From positions 62,001-126,000 of the forward strand of contig SFGY01000004.1 in NCBI GenBank assembly GCA_004556455.1: a stretch of DNA of 64,000 bases. The letters run 5' to 3'. The notes under the pieces were generated by a model. It ran no database searches. It was not told the origin of the DNA and saw nothing but the letters and a program-made list of their open reading frames with translations. The position numbers and the translations under genes were made by a program. The DNA is from Clostridiales bacterium. Lineage in GTDB: Bacteria > Bacillota > Clostridia > Saccharofermentanales > DTU023. Positions 35,925 through 44,581 of this stretch are shown in pieces. Each line of letters opens with the position of its first letter. Position 1 is the first letter of the stretch.

Positions 35925-36114
35925 GTTGCGTGAAAAGAACTCAGCTGAGCTGAATGAAGAGCTCTCTGCCCTGAAAGAACAGCTGTTCAAACTGAGATTC
36001 CAGCATGCTACGAATCAACTGGATAACCCCCTGCAGCTGAGAACAGTCAAGCGCGATATCGCCCGGGTAAAGACCATTCTCCGCGAGCAGGAGCTTGCGG
36101 GCAAACAGGCGTAA
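35911..36114 (+). CDS. rpmC: Ribosomal protein L29
   Basis: A 67-residue two-helix protein near the tunnel exit. MKVNELREKNSAELNEEL and LRTVKRDIARVKTIL are typical. ATG 35911 follows AAGGAGGG and overlaps the end of rplP by 14 bp. Confidence 0.95.
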   Translation: MKVNELREKNSAELNEELSALKEQLFKLRFQHATNQLDNPLQLRTVKRDIARVKTILREQELAGKQA

Positions 36115-36127
36115 TGAGGTGAAGCTG

Positions 36128-36382
36128 ATGGAAAGAAATAATCGCAAGAGTCAGACCGGCGTGGTCGTTTCCGACAAAATGGATAAAACTGTCGTCGTCG
36201 AGGTTTCCTCTCACGTCCGGCATCCTCTTTACAAGAAGTATATTAAGAGAACTGTTCGCCTGAAAGCTCATGATGAAAAGAATGAATGTGGCATCGGTGA
36301 TACGGTTCGTGTCATGGAAACTCGTCCGCTCAGCAAAGAGAAACACTGGCGCGTAGTTTCCATTATCGAGAAGGCCAAGTAA
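36128..36382 (+). CDS. rpsQ: Ribosomal protein S17
   Basis: An 84-residue OB-fold protein of the small subunit. GVVVSDKMDKTVVVEVSSHV and VRHPLYKKYIKRTVRLKAHD are diagnostic. ATG 36128 follows GAGGTGA; an in-frame ATG at 36095 lies inside rpmC and is less likely. Confidence 0.96.
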   Translation: MERNNRKSQTGVVVSDKMDKTVVVEVSSHVRHPLYKKYIKRTVRLKAHDEKNECGIGDTVRVMETRPLSKEKHWRVVSIIEKAK

Positions 36383-36394
36383 GCGGAGGACATC

Positions 36395-36763
36395 ATGATT
36401 CAATTACAAAGTTATCTGAAATCTGCTGACAATACAGGCGCCAAACAATTGCAGTGCATTAAAGTTCTGGGCGGAACCAACCGCGTTTATGCCAACATTG
36501 GCGATGTCATTGTTTGTTCTGTCAAAGAAGCAACGCCCGGGGGAGTCGTGAAAAAAGGTGATGTGGTTAAAGCTGTCATCGTTCGTACGAAATCCGGTGT
36601 CCACCGCAGGGATGGTTCTATCATTCGCTTCGACGAAAATGCTGCCGTCATCATCAAGGATGACAACAACCCTCAGGGCACCCGCATCTTTGGGCCCATC
36701 GCGAGAGAACTGCGTGAAAAGAATTACATGAAGATTCTCTCTCTGGCGCCAGAAGTTCTGTAA
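36395..36763 (+). CDS. rplN: Ribosomal protein L14
   Basis: A 122-residue large-subunit interface protein. MIQLQSYLKSADNTGAKQLQ at the start, RRDGSIIRFDENAAVII and GTRIFGPIARELREKNYMK are typical. The start is ATG 12 bp after rpsQ. Confidence 0.98.
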   Translation: MIQLQSYLKSADNTGAKQLQCIKVLGGTNRVYANIGDVIVCSVKEATPGGVVKKGDVVKAVIVRTKSGVHRRDGSIIRFDENAAVIIKDDNNPQGTRIFGPIARELREKNYMKILSLAPEVL

Positions 36764-36773
36764 GGAGGACAAG

Positions 36774-37130
36774 ATGAACAAAGTCCATGTTAAAGTAAAT
36801 GATAACGTCTTTGTCCTCAGCGGCAAGGAAGCCGGTAAGACCGGCAAGGTCCTTAAAGTCGACCCCAAGCATAATAAGGTCATCGTTGAGGGCGTCAATA
36901 TCGTCACCAAGCATAAACGTCCGAATATGCGTCTGCAGACGGGTGGGATTATTCATCAGGAAGCGCCGCTGGATGCATCAAAGCTTATGTTTGTCTGCCC
37001 CAAATGCAAGCGCCCTTCCAAGACTGGTGTGAAATTCCTGGCAAATGGCGAGAAACTTCGTGTTTGTAAAGCCTGCGGCGAGACCATTGAATCAGTCCGT
37101 GAGAGCAAAGCTACGAAGGATAAGAAGTAA
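36774..37130 (+). CDS. rplX: Ribosomal protein L24
   Basis: A 118-residue assembly-initiator protein with a KOW motif (VHVKVNDNVFVLSGKEAGKT). Its C-terminal part has two CxxC pairs (CPKC near residue 80 and CKAC near 100), a zinc-ribbon-like form common in Firmicutes L24. Confidence 0.96.
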   Translation: MNKVHVKVNDNVFVLSGKEAGKTGKVLKVDPKHNKVIVEGVNIVTKHKRPNMRLQTGGIIHQEAPLDASKLMFVCPKCKRPSKTGVKFLANGEKLRVCKACGETIESVRESKATKDKK

Positions 37131-37141
37131 GGGAGACAAGC

Positions 37142-37684
37142 ATGGATAACAGACTGTATAAAAAATATCAGGATGAAGTTGTTCCCGCTCTGATGGAACG
37201 CTTTAAATATTCTTCCGTGATGCAGCTTCCCAAGCTCGAAAAAATCGTGCTCAATATGGGTGTGAGTGACGCCCGCGACAACGCCAAGGCGATTGAAAAC
37301 TCCTGCAATGTTCTGAGTACCATTTCCGGACAGAAACCGGTTGTGACAAAAGCACACAAGTCCGTGGCTAACTTTAAACTCAGAGAAGGCATGGAAATTG
37401 GTTGTAAAGTCACACTTCGTGGCGTCCGTATGTATGAGTTTCTGGACAAGCTGATCAGCATTGACTTGCCGAGAACCCGTGACTTCCGTGGCATCAATCC
37501 CAATTCCTTTGATGGTCATGGCAACTACGCTCTGGGCGCAAAAGAACAGCTGATCTTCCCGGAAATTGATTACGATAAGATTGACAAAGTTCGCGGCCTT
37601 GACATCGTTATCGTGACGACAGCGAATACGGATGAAGAAGCGAAAGCATTGCTGAGCGGGCTGGGTATGCCCTTCCGCAAGTAA
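37142..37684 (+). CDS. rplE: Ribosomal protein L5
   Basis: A 180-residue protein that binds 5S rRNA. KIVLNMGVSDARDN, ISGQKPVVTKAHKSVANFKL and LPRTRDFRGINPNSFDGHGN are diagnostic. Normal length. Confidence 0.98.
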   Translation: MDNRLYKKYQDEVVPALMERFKYSSVMQLPKLEKIVLNMGVSDARDNAKAIENSCNVLSTISGQKPVVTKAHKSVANFKLREGMEIGCKVTLRGVRMYEFLDKLISIDLPRTRDFRGINPNSFDGHGNYALGAKEQLIFPEIDYDKIDKVRGLDIVIVTTANTDEEAKALLSGLGMPFRK

Positions 37685-37696
37685 AAGGAGCGTATC

Positions 37697-37882
37697 ATGG
37701 CAAAATTATCGAAAAGATTAAAAGCGGCCGAAGCCCCCAAGTATTCGACTCGCCAGCACAACCGCTGCCAGATCTGTGGACGTCCGCACGCCTATATCCG
37801 TAAGTATGGGATCTGCCGTCTCTGCTTCCGTGAACTGGCTTACAAGGGTGAGATTCCCGGTGTGCGTAAGGCAAGCTGGTAA
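37697..37882 (+). CDS. rpsZ: Ribosomal protein S14, zinc type
   Basis: A 61-residue S14 of the zinc-binding type, as in most Firmicutes: CQICGRPHAYIRKYGICRLC holds the four Cys ligands. Confidence 0.97.
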   Translation: MAKLSKRLKAAEAPKYSTRQHNRCQICGRPHAYIRKYGICRLCFRELAYKGEIPGVRKASW

Positions 37883-37894
37883 GGAGGAAAGAAG

Positions 37895-38290
37895 ATGCAA
37901 ATTACTGATCCCATCGCCGATATGCTGACCCGTATCCGCAATGCTGGTCGTGCAGGGCACGAAACCTGCGAAATCCCTGCTTCACGTCTGAAGAAGAATA
38001 TCGCTGATATTCTCGTCGAAGAAGGTTATATTCAGTCCGTTGAAGAAAAGGAAGGCCAGGTTCAGGGCGTCCTTCTTGTCACCCTGAAATATTATGATCA
38101 TAAGCCGGTTATCAGCGGTATCAGCCGTATTTCCAAACCGGGTCTGCGCGTCTATGCAGATGCAAAGAATATGCCCCAGGTTCTTGGTGGTCTTGGCATT
38201 GCCATTGTTTCCACTTCACATGGGGTTATGACTGATCGTAAAGCCAGAAAAGAAAATGTTGGCGGCGAAGTGCTGGCCTACGTCTGGTAA
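37895..38290 (+). CDS. rpsH: Ribosomal protein S8
   Basis: A 131-residue small-subunit protein that binds central-domain 16S rRNA. DPIADMLTRIRNAGRAGHE at the start and STSHGVMTDRKARKENVGGE at the end are diagnostic. In E. coli S8 represses the spc operon. Confidence 0.98.
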   Translation: MQITDPIADMLTRIRNAGRAGHETCEIPASRLKKNIADILVEEGYIQSVEEKEGQVQGVLLVTLKYYDHKPVISGISRISKPGLRVYADAKNMPQVLGGLGIAIVSTSHGVMTDRKARKENVGGEVLAYVW

Positions 38291-38344
38291 AGACACTCTG
38301 AAATGACGGCGAGGCCGTCGCAATCTTAAGAGCAGGAGGAATTT

Positions 38345-38884
38345 ATGTCTCGAATTGGTAAAATGCCGATCAAGATTCCCGAGGGTGTAGAGGTGCTTTT
38401 TGAAAATCATGTCTGCACTGTAAAGAAAGGCCAGGATGTTCTGACGCAGACCATTCACCCGGCTATTTCGGTCGAAATTAACGATGAATTTGTTCACGTG
38501 TCCCGCAGCTCCGAGGAAAAAGAAATCCGTTCTCTTCATGGACTTTACAGGGCTTTGATTGCCAATATGGTTCATGGTGTGAGTGAAGGTTACAGTAAGA
38601 AACTCACAATTGAGGGAATTGGTTATCGTGCAGCTAAAGAAGGTAAGAACCTTGTTCTCACCGTTGGTCTCTCTCATACCGTGACCATGCCCGAACCTCA
38701 GGGTATTTCTTTTATCGTTGATAAACCTAACGAAATCGTCGTTAAAGGCTGCGATAAGCAATTGGTCGGCGAAATGGCGGCTAAAATACGTGCCGTACGC
38801 CCGCCGGAACCCTATAAGGGCAAGGGTATCCGTTATGAAAACGAAGTCGTTCGCCTCAAAGTAGGCAAGACGGGTGCTAAGTAA
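38345..38884 (+). CDS. rplF: Ribosomal protein L6
   Basis: A 179-residue large-subunit protein. SRIGKMPIKIPEGVEV at the start and the C-terminal EPYKGKGIRYENEVVRLKVG are typical. The start is ATG after CAGGAGGA, 54 bp after rpsH. Confidence 0.98.
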   Translation: MSRIGKMPIKIPEGVEVLFENHVCTVKKGQDVLTQTIHPAISVEINDEFVHVSRSSEEKEIRSLHGLYRALIANMVHGVSEGYSKKLTIEGIGYRAAKEGKNLVLTVGLSHTVTMPEPQGISFIVDKPNEIVVKGCDKQLVGEMAAKIRAVRPPEPYKGKGIRYENEVVRLKVGKTGAK

Positions 38885-38901
38885 GAAAGGGAGATGGCCA
38901 A

Positions 38902-39270
38902 ATGATTAAAAAAATAAATAAGAATGCCGTCCGCAGAAGAAAACACGAGCGTGTGCGCAAACATCTCCACGGAACTGCTGAAAGACCCAGATTTTTTGTG
39001 TACCGCAGCCTTTCTCACATCTATGCCCAGTTGATTGATGATGATCAGCATTGCACTCTGGTGACGGCCTCCACTTTGGATCCTGAAATCCGTGAGGCGG
39101 CCCAAAAAGCCAGTAAAAGCGAAGCTGCCAAACTTGTTGGCAAACTCTTCGCTGACCGCGCCAGGGCCAAGGGCTATGAAACTGTCGTCTTTGACCGCGG
39201 CGGCTACCTCTATCATGGCCGCATCGTCGCTCTGGCTGATGCAGCCCGTGAAGCGGGACTGAAATTTTAA
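38902..39270 (+). CDS. rplR: Ribosomal protein L18
   Basis: A 122-residue 5S rRNA-binding protein. RLSVYRS-like PRFFVYRSLSHIYAQLIDDD and VVFDRGGYLYHGRIVALAD are diagnostic. Confidence 0.97.
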   Translation: MIKKINKNAVRRRKHERVRKHLHGTAERPRFFVYRSLSHIYAQLIDDDQHCTLVTASTLDPEIREAAQKASKSEAAKLVGKLFADRARAKGYETVVFDRGGYLYHGRIVALADAAREAGLKF

Positions 39271-39284
39271 GGAGGAGCTGACGA

Positions 39285-39956
39285 ATGCCTGAAACTATTC
39301 TTGAAAACCAGCCCGAGCTGGAAAATTCTGTTCCCGAAGCTGCGGATCAGTCCGTTGCGCAGACCCAGGAAAGTGATCGTTCAGCACGTCGTGGTCGCGG
39401 CAGGCGCGATTCCCGTGAAGCTGGCCGTAATCCGCGTGATCGCCGCGGCAGAAGAGACCGCCGCGATCGTGACGAGAAAAAAGATAATATCGAAGAGCGT
39501 GTCATTCATATTGGCCGCGTGGCTAAAACCGTTAAAGGTGGACGTAACTATCGCTTTACGGCGCTGGTCATCGTTGGTGATGGCGAAGGCCGTGTAGGCA
39601 AAGGACTGGGCAAAGCTGCTGAGATTCCCGACGCCATTCGCAAGGGTGTTGAAGAAGCCCGCAAATCCATGGTCCGTATTTCTCTGGATGGGACCACGAT
39701 CCCCCATGAGGTGCTTGGTGTCTTTGGCGGTGGCAAGGTTCTTCTTAAACCGGCTCCGGAAGGTACCGGTGTTATCGCTGGCGGTCCTGTCCGTGCTATT
39801 TGCGATGTCTGTGGCATCAAGGATGTTCGTACAAAATCACTGGGAAGCAACAACCCCAACAATATGGTCAACGCTGCATTGGTCGGATTAAAGAGTCTGG
39901 CCTCGGCTGAAGAAGTTGCGAAAAAACGCGGCATCAGCGTTGATGATCTGAAATAA
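39285..39956 (+). CDS. rpsE: Ribosomal protein S5 with Arg/Asp-rich N-terminal extension
   Basis: A 223-residue protein. The standard S5 begins near residue 70 (EERVIHIGRVAKTVKGGRNY) and contains GDGEGRVGKGLGKAAEIPDA. Bacterial S5 is usually 160-170 residues; the first 65-70 here are acidic at first, then Arg-rich (RRGRGRRDSREAGRNPRDRR). The ATG has AAGGAGGAG upstream, so the extension is translated. Such tails occur in some Clostridia. Confidence 0.95.
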   Translation: MPETILENQPELENSVPEAADQSVAQTQESDRSARRGRGRRDSREAGRNPRDRRGRRDRRDRDEKKDNIEERVIHIGRVAKTVKGGRNYRFTALVIVGDGEGRVGKGLGKAAEIPDAIRKGVEEARKSMVRISLDGTTIPHEVLGVFGGGKVLLKPAPEGTGVIAGGPVRAICDVCGIKDVRTKSLGSNNPNNMVNAALVGLKSLASAEEVAKKRGISVDDLK

Positions 39957-39966
39957 GGAGGCTGCC

Positions 39967-40167
39967 ATGACAAAACTTTTAGTCACGCTGATTCGCAGCA
40001 CAAACAGTGCCCGGAAAAATCAGATAGCCAATGTCGAGGCGCTGGGCCTGCGTAAGATCGGTGATGCTGCCCTTCATGAAAATAATCCGGCTGTTCAGGG
40101 GATGATCCATAAAGTCAGTCACCTGGTTAAAGTTAAAGAAGTTGAAGTTGAGGAGGCCGCAGAATGA
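39967..40167 (+). CDS. rpmD: Ribosomal protein L30
   Basis: A 66-residue protein. LLVTLIRSTNSARKNQIANV and LGLRKIGDAALHENNPAVQG are typical. The end overlaps the rplO start by 4 bp (ATGA). Confidence 0.96.
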   Translation: MTKLLVTLIRSTNSARKNQIANVEALGLRKIGDAALHENNPAVQGMIHKVSHLVKVKEVEVEEAAE

Positions 40168-40640
40168 AACTGAATGATATCAAGGCCAGCCAGGGTGCCA
40201 GAAAAACGGCTTACCGCAAAGGCCGTGGTCACGGTTCAGGTAACGGTAAAACTGCCGGCCGTGGACAGAATGGGCAAAAATCCCGTTCCGGCGGCGGTGT
40301 GCGTCTTGCCTTTGAAGGTGGTCAGATGCCTTTGTACCGTCGTTTGCCTAAACGCGGTTTTAGTCATAAGCGCTTTGCCAAACATTATATTGAAATCAAT
40401 ATTGATGATCTCAATCGTTTTGAGGATGGTGCTGTTGTAGATATCAACAGCATTCGTGAAAGTGGTTTGATCAGCGTTCCCAAGGTTAATGACGGTTTTA
40501 AGGTTCTGGGCCGTGGCGAGCTGACGAAAAAGTTAACGGTGCGTGCGGATGCTTTTACGACTTCGGCGCGTGAAAAAATTGCTGCGGCGGGAGGAACTGC
40601 CGAGCTGGTCAAAGCTGGTGAAACGGCCGGGGAGGTGTAA
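40164..40640 (+). CDS. rplO: Ribosomal protein L15
   Basis: A 158-residue large-subunit protein. The Gly-rich N-terminus RGHGSGNGKTAGRGQNGQKS and FEGGQMPLYRRLPKRGF are diagnostic. It lies 3 bp before secY. Confidence 0.97.
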   Translation: MKLNDIKASQGARKTAYRKGRGHGSGNGKTAGRGQNGQKSRSGGGVRLAFEGGQMPLYRRLPKRGFSHKRFAKHYIEINIDDLNRFEDGAVVDINSIRESGLISVPKVNDGFKVLGRGELTKKLTVRADAFTTSAREKIAAAGGTAELVKAGETAGEV

Positions 40641-40643
40641 TCC

Positions 40644-41939
40644 ATGGGCAATATGTTTGATACCCTCAGGAATGCTTTCAGAATTAAAGATTTGCGTCAA
40701 AAGCTCTTCTTTACGCTTTTTGCACTTCTGATTTACAGACTGGGTACGCAGGTTCCGGTGCCGGGCATTGACGCCATTGCTTTCAGCAATCTGGTGAATC
40801 GCTTCGGCCAGCTTGGTTCCTTTATGGATATCATCTCCGGTGGCGCATTCAAACAGGTTTCTATTTTCGCCCTCGGCATTCAGCCTTACATCAACGCATC
40901 CATCATTATTCAGCTGCTCACTGTCGCTATCCCTTATCTGAAGAATCTTTCAGAAGAGGGCGAAGAAGGTCGCAAAAAGCTGCAGCAGATTACCCGATAT
41001 GTCACAGTAGGTCTCGCGCTTCTGATGTCTTTCTTTTACTGGTACGGAACCCGTAGTGCTGCCAGCACCGCTCTTCCGAACTGGATCAATGCGATCATGG
41101 TCATGCTGAGTTTTACGGCAGGATCGGCCTTTGTCATGTGGTTGGGTGAACAAATCAATGACCGCGGTATTGGCAATGGTATCTCGATTCTCATTGGTAT
41201 CGGTATTATCAGTCGTCTGCCCTCGATGATTGTGCAGCTCTACTACACTTTCCTTAACTGGACAGCTTCACGCAATGTTGTTCTTGCCGTACTCGGAGTA
41301 GTCTTTGTTATTGCTGTTTTTCTTTTCATTATTGCCCTGGTGGTCTTCATTTCTTCATCGGAACGAAGGATCCCCGTTCAATATGCGAAGAAAGTGGTGG
41401 GAAGAAAGGTTTATGGTGGACAGAGTTCCTACTTGCCCATCAAAGTGAACCAGTCAGGCGTTCTGCCGGTCATTTTCGCTGTCTCTGTGATGGTGATGCC
41501 GGCCACGATCGCTTCGTTCACGGGAGGACAGGGTCCAGTGGCTCAGTTCTTCCTGAACTTTGACCGCAACCCCCTTTATTATCTTATCTATGCTGTTTTG
41601 ATTTTTGCCTTCACCTTCTTCTATTCAAGCATTTCCTTTAATCCAGTGGAAATCGCCAACAATATTCAGAAGAATGGCGGCTTTATTCCCGGTATTCGTC
41701 CGGGTAAGCCAACGGCAGATTTTATTCGAGAAACAGCCAATCGTTTGTCCTGGTTTGAAGCCCTGTTTTTGGTCTTTATCGTCATATTGCCAAGTGTTCT
41801 GAGTTTCTTTACGAAAACTTCATCGGCACTCTGGTTTGGCGGAACTGCTGTTCTGATTGTTGTCGGCGTCGCGCTGGATATGATTAACCAGCTCGAAGCG
41901 CAGATGATGATGCGGCACTACAAGGGTTTCCTTGACTAA
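40644..41939 (+). CDS. secY: Protein translocase subunit SecY
   Basis: A 431-residue membrane protein with ten predicted membrane segments, forming the channel for exported and membrane proteins. PVPGIDAIAF, GIQPYINASIIIQLL, ERRIPVQYAKK and NPVEIANNIQKNGGFIPGIR are diagnostic. The start is ATG after GGGGAGG. Confidence 0.98.
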   Translation: MGNMFDTLRNAFRIKDLRQKLFFTLFALLIYRLGTQVPVPGIDAIAFSNLVNRFGQLGSFMDIISGGAFKQVSIFALGIQPYINASIIIQLLTVAIPYLKNLSEEGEEGRKKLQQITRYVTVGLALLMSFFYWYGTRSAASTALPNWINAIMVMLSFTAGSAFVMWLGEQINDRGIGNGISILIGIGIISRLPSMIVQLYYTFLNWTASRNVVLAVLGVVFVIAVFLFIIALVVFISSSERRIPVQYAKKVVGRKVYGGQSSYLPIKVNQSGVLPVIFAVSVMVMPATIASFTGGQGPVAQFFLNFDRNPLYYLIYAVLIFAFTFFYSSISFNPVEIANNIQKNGGFIPGIRPGKPTADFIRETANRLSWFEALFLVFIVILPSVLSFFTKTSSALWFGGTAVLIVVGVALDMINQLEAQMMMRHYKGFLD

Positions 41940-41959
41940 AAAGAAAAACTTGTTTCATC

Positions 41960-41991
41960 GGCGGCTGTCCTCAGAGAGGGCAGCCGCCTTT
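41960..41991 (+). terminator. Terminator-like hairpin after secY
   Basis: GGCGGCTGTCCTC (41960-41972) pairs with GAGGGCAGCCGCC (41976-41988) over 13 bp with one G-T pair and a 3-base loop. The T-run is short (TTT), so termination may be partial. Confidence 0.7.
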
Positions 41992-42020
41992 GCAGCTCGG
42001 ACTTTTCTCTTTTTAATAAG

Positions 42021-42164
42021 GGCCTGATGAAGAAAAATGATTTAATATCACAGCTTCGGGCGATTTCAGGGCTGTTTTTTCGCTTTCATAGATTCGACTT
42101 CTTCGACTTCTTTGAAATAATTGTGCTTAAGTCGTTTGCCTCAGGAAACACCCATCATCAGGCC
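42021..42164 (+). ncRNA. Long-range stem enclosing a structured segment upstream of adk
   Basis: GGCCTGATGA (42021-42030) and TCATCAGGCC (42155-42164) are perfect 10-base inverted repeats 124 bases apart, between secY and adk. The enclosed region contains a tandem CGACTTCTT pair and a CAGC/GCTG hairpin. It ends 55 bp before the adk start. It may be a cis-regulatory RNA or small RNA; function is unknown. Confidence 0.4.
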
Positions 42165-42219
42165 TTCCCTTAGTATTTTGTCAAGTTTAGCCTTTCGGCT
42201 TTGATTGGAGGATGAGCTC

Positions 42220-42873
42220 ATGAATAATCTTGTTTTTTTAGGCGCACCTGGTGCAGGAAAAGGCACTCTTGCAGCCATTCTAAAAGAAAAATTGCATGTT
42301 CCTCATATATCGACCGGTGATCTTTTCCGCGACAACATAAAGAAGCACACGTCGCTCGGTGATGAGGCGGAAGCCTATATTCATGAGGGCAAGCTCGTTC
42401 CGGATGAAGTTACAGAGGCTATGCTCAGGGACCGCCTGGAACGTCAGGATTGCACAGAAGGATTTATTCTTGATGGTTTTCCACGCAATTTATCTCAGGC
42501 TGCCTATCTGGACCAGCTCCTGGCGGAACAGTCTAAAGCCCTGACGGCTGTTGTTCTCGTTGATGTTCCGGAAAAGGTTCTGCTTGATCGCCTCACAGGA
42601 CGGCGTGTTTGTCCTGAATGCCAGGCCACTTACCACGTTCTTTTTGCACCTCCTGCAAAAGAAGGTCTTTGTGATCGCTGTGGAGCCAGGATTATTCAAC
42701 GGGAAGATGACCAGGAAAAAACCATACGTCACAGACTTGAAGTGTACAGGGAAAATACCTTTCCCCTGATCCGTTATTATGAAGAAAAGGGTCTGCTCGT
42801 CAAAGCCGATAATAGTGAGGGTGAAGCAGACGATCATGCTGAGGAGCTCTTCCGTAAACTCATGAAGCGGTGA
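42220..42873 (+). CDS. adk: Adenylate kinase
   Basis: A 217-residue long-form kinase balancing ATP, ADP and AMP. The P-loop is GAPGAGKGTLA; FILDGFPRNLSQA is the AMP/lid-hinge motif. The lid carries four Cys in CPEC and CDRC (residues about 130 and 150), a zinc-binding lid typical of Firmicutes. ATG 42220 follows TTGGAGG by 8 bases; the in-frame GTG/ATG codons upstream are less likely. Confidence 0.97.
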   Translation: MNNLVFLGAPGAGKGTLAAILKEKLHVPHISTGDLFRDNIKKHTSLGDEAEAYIHEGKLVPDEVTEAMLRDRLERQDCTEGFILDGFPRNLSQAAYLDQLLAEQSKALTAVVLVDVPEKVLLDRLTGRRVCPECQATYHVLFAPPAKEGLCDRCGARIIQREDDQEKTIRHRLEVYRENTFPLIRYYEEKGLLVKADNSEGEADDHAEELFRKLMKR

Positions 42874-43098
42874 GCATCTTAGAAGCGGTTTGAATTTGTT
42901 AATTCATGAACTCTGCCAGAAGAATGTGAAACTCACGCGCTTGAGATAAAAAATACATCAGAAAACGCTGCCGTCTCGTCCAGCTGGATTCAGTGAAGCT
43001 CCCGCACATGAGAAAAGAAATTCAGCAGAATATCGCACATGCTGACGAATTTATCAAAATTTCACGCATGCTGTTTCGTTTATGAAAGGAAGATACTT

Positions 43099-43875
43099 TT
43101 GATTATCCTTAAATCTCCACAGGAAATCGAAAAAATGAAGGTTGCAGGGGCAATTTGTGCCTCAGTATTTACGGCCATCAGGCCGCACATTCGGCCAGGG
43201 GTCAGTACGGCTGAATTAGATAAAATTATCGCGGATACGATTCGTTCACAGGGGGCAAATCCGGCCTGCCTGAATTATGGAGACCCACCGTTTCCGGGTG
43301 CAGCCTGTATCTCCATCAATGAAGAAGTGGTCCATGGTATTCCTTCCAAAGACCGCATTTTGCAGGATGGTGATATTGTGACGATAGACGTTGTTGCTGA
43401 AAAGGATTCTTATCATGGGGATGCTGCAAGAACCTTTTTCTGTGGGGATGTTTGCGATGAATGGCGCGAGCTTGTCCGCGTGACCCGTGAATGCTTCTGG
43501 AAAGGCCTGGCAATGGCTCAGGTGGGGAAGCGTCTGGGAGATATTTCTCATGCTGTGCAGGTGCATGCTGAATCTCATGGATACGGCGTGGTGCGAGATC
43601 TTTCAGGTCACGGTATTGGGCGCGATATGCACGAAGACCCCGACCTGCTTAATTTTGGCCGTGCGGGACGTGGTATCCGCCTGGAAGCCGGTCTTTGCCT
43701 GGCTCTTGAACCCATGATTACGCTGGGCGACTACCATGTGGAGATGCTCAGTGATGAATGGACCATTGTGACGGCCGATGGCAGCCCTGCAGCGCATTAT
43801 GAGAATAGCTTTGTCGTAACGGAGGATGGGCCTCTGATTTTTACGCTTGAGCCTGGAGAAACGGCTCCCTTTTAG
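43099..43875 (+). CDS. map: Methionine aminopeptidase, type I
   Basis: A 258-residue metalloprotease that removes the initiator Met. Metal ligands are visible: Asp in VTIDVVAEKDS, Asp in YHGDAARTFF, His in SGHGIGRDMHE, Glu in ALEPMITLG and Glu in HYENSFVVT. The TTG at 43099 is used because AAAGGAAG lies 8 bases upstream and the conserved IILKSPQEIEKMKVAG begins there. A 226-bp gap separates it from adk; apart from a small inverted repeat (TGAATT-TGTT-AATTCA, 42891-42906) nothing clear is seen in it. Confidence 0.95.
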   Translation: MIILKSPQEIEKMKVAGAICASVFTAIRPHIRPGVSTAELDKIIADTIRSQGANPACLNYGDPPFPGAACISINEEVVHGIPSKDRILQDGDIVTIDVVAEKDSYHGDAARTFFCGDVCDEWRELVRVTRECFWKGLAMAQVGKRLGDISHAVQVHAESHGYGVVRDLSGHGIGRDMHEDPDLLNFGRAGRGIRLEAGLCLALEPMITLGDYHVEMLSDEWTIVTADGSPAAHYENSFVVTEDGPLIFTLEPGETAPF

Positions 43876-43984
43876 TTGATCCGGGACAGTGTTTGCTTCC
43901 TTTTGTGGAAAAAGCTTTTCTTCTAGAATAGCTTTTCTTCATGAAAGTTGCCTTCAGCAAAATGTTCTTCACGAGAAGAGAATC

Positions 43985-44013
43985 TTGGCCTGGAGAGCAA
44001 ATCAGGTTATAAT
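43985..44013 (+). promoter_or_regulatory. Sigma-70 promoter of infA
   Basis: TTGGCC (43985-43990), a 17-bp spacer and a perfect TATAAT (44008-44013) lie about 50 bp before the infA start. Confidence 0.68.
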
Positions 44014-44064
44014 ATATAAGTTCAGCAAACGGCTGGAACCTTGCATGAGATAAGGAGTGTGTGA

Positions 44065-44283
44065 ATGGCAAGAGAAGATTTGATTGAAGTTAAAGGCGTT
44101 GTTGTGGAAACTCTGCCCAATACGATCTTCAGGGTTAAACTGGAAAATGGCCACGAAGTTGTCGCTCATCTTTCAGGAAAACTGAGACAGCATTATATTA
44201 AAATCCTCACCGGGGATCATGTGACGCTTGAACTCTCACCCTATGATCTGACCAAAGGGCGCATCACCTGGCGCTCAAAATAA
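44065..44283 (+). CDS. infA: Translation initiation factor IF-1
   Basis: A 72-residue OB-fold protein. KGVVVETLPNTIFRVKLENG and LSGKLRQHYIKILTGDHV are diagnostic. The start is ATG after AAGGAG. It has its own promoter within the supercluster. Confidence 0.97.
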   Translation: MAREDLIEVKGVVVETLPNTIFRVKLENGHEVVAHLSGKLRQHYIKILTGDHVTLELSPYDLTKGRITWRSK

Positions 44284-44354
44284 GGATAAATGAGATATTT
44301 GCAGAAAAATTGGGTTCCAGATGCAAATTCGCCCGATTTTCAACTGCTTTTCTC

Positions 44355-44382
44355 TTGATTCTTGAATCAAATTGTTTATAAT
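44355..44382 (+). promoter_or_regulatory. Promoter of rpmJ with a palindrome over the -35 box
   Basis: TTGATT (44355-44360), a 16-bp spacer and TATAAT (44377-44382). The -35 box is the left arm of a perfect inverted repeat TTGATTC-TT-GAATCAA (44355-44370), a possible operator. Confidence 0.6.
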
Positions 44383-44389
44383 AAAAAAG

Positions 44390-44425
44390 CACGCTCAAAA
44401 TCCGTGGGATTTTGTGTGTTTTTAT
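44390..44425 (+). terminator. Terminator-like hairpin just after the rpmJ promoter
   Basis: CAAAATCC-gtg-GGATTTTG (44396-44414), extended by CAC/GTG, is followed by TTTTTATTTC. It lies right after the predicted start of RNA, so it could end infA transcripts or attenuate rpmJ transcription. Confidence 0.6.
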
Positions 44426-44467
44426 TTCATATTATTTTTACCGAATTTTAGGGGAAAGGAGCGCATT

Positions 44468-44581
44468 ATGAAAGTCAGACCTTCGGTTAAACCCATCTGT
44501 GAAAAATGCCGTGTGATCAAACGCAAAGGCAAAGTGATGGTCATCTGCAGTGACCCCAAGCATAAACAGCGCCAGGGCTGA
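44468..44581 (+). CDS. rpmJ: Ribosomal protein L36
   Basis: A 37-residue protein of the zinc type: MKVRPSVKPICEKC and VICSDPKHKQRQG hold the Cys and His ligands. ATG 44468 follows AAAGGAG. Confidence 0.97.
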   Translation: MKVRPSVKPICEKCRVIKRKGKVMVICSDPKHKQRQG

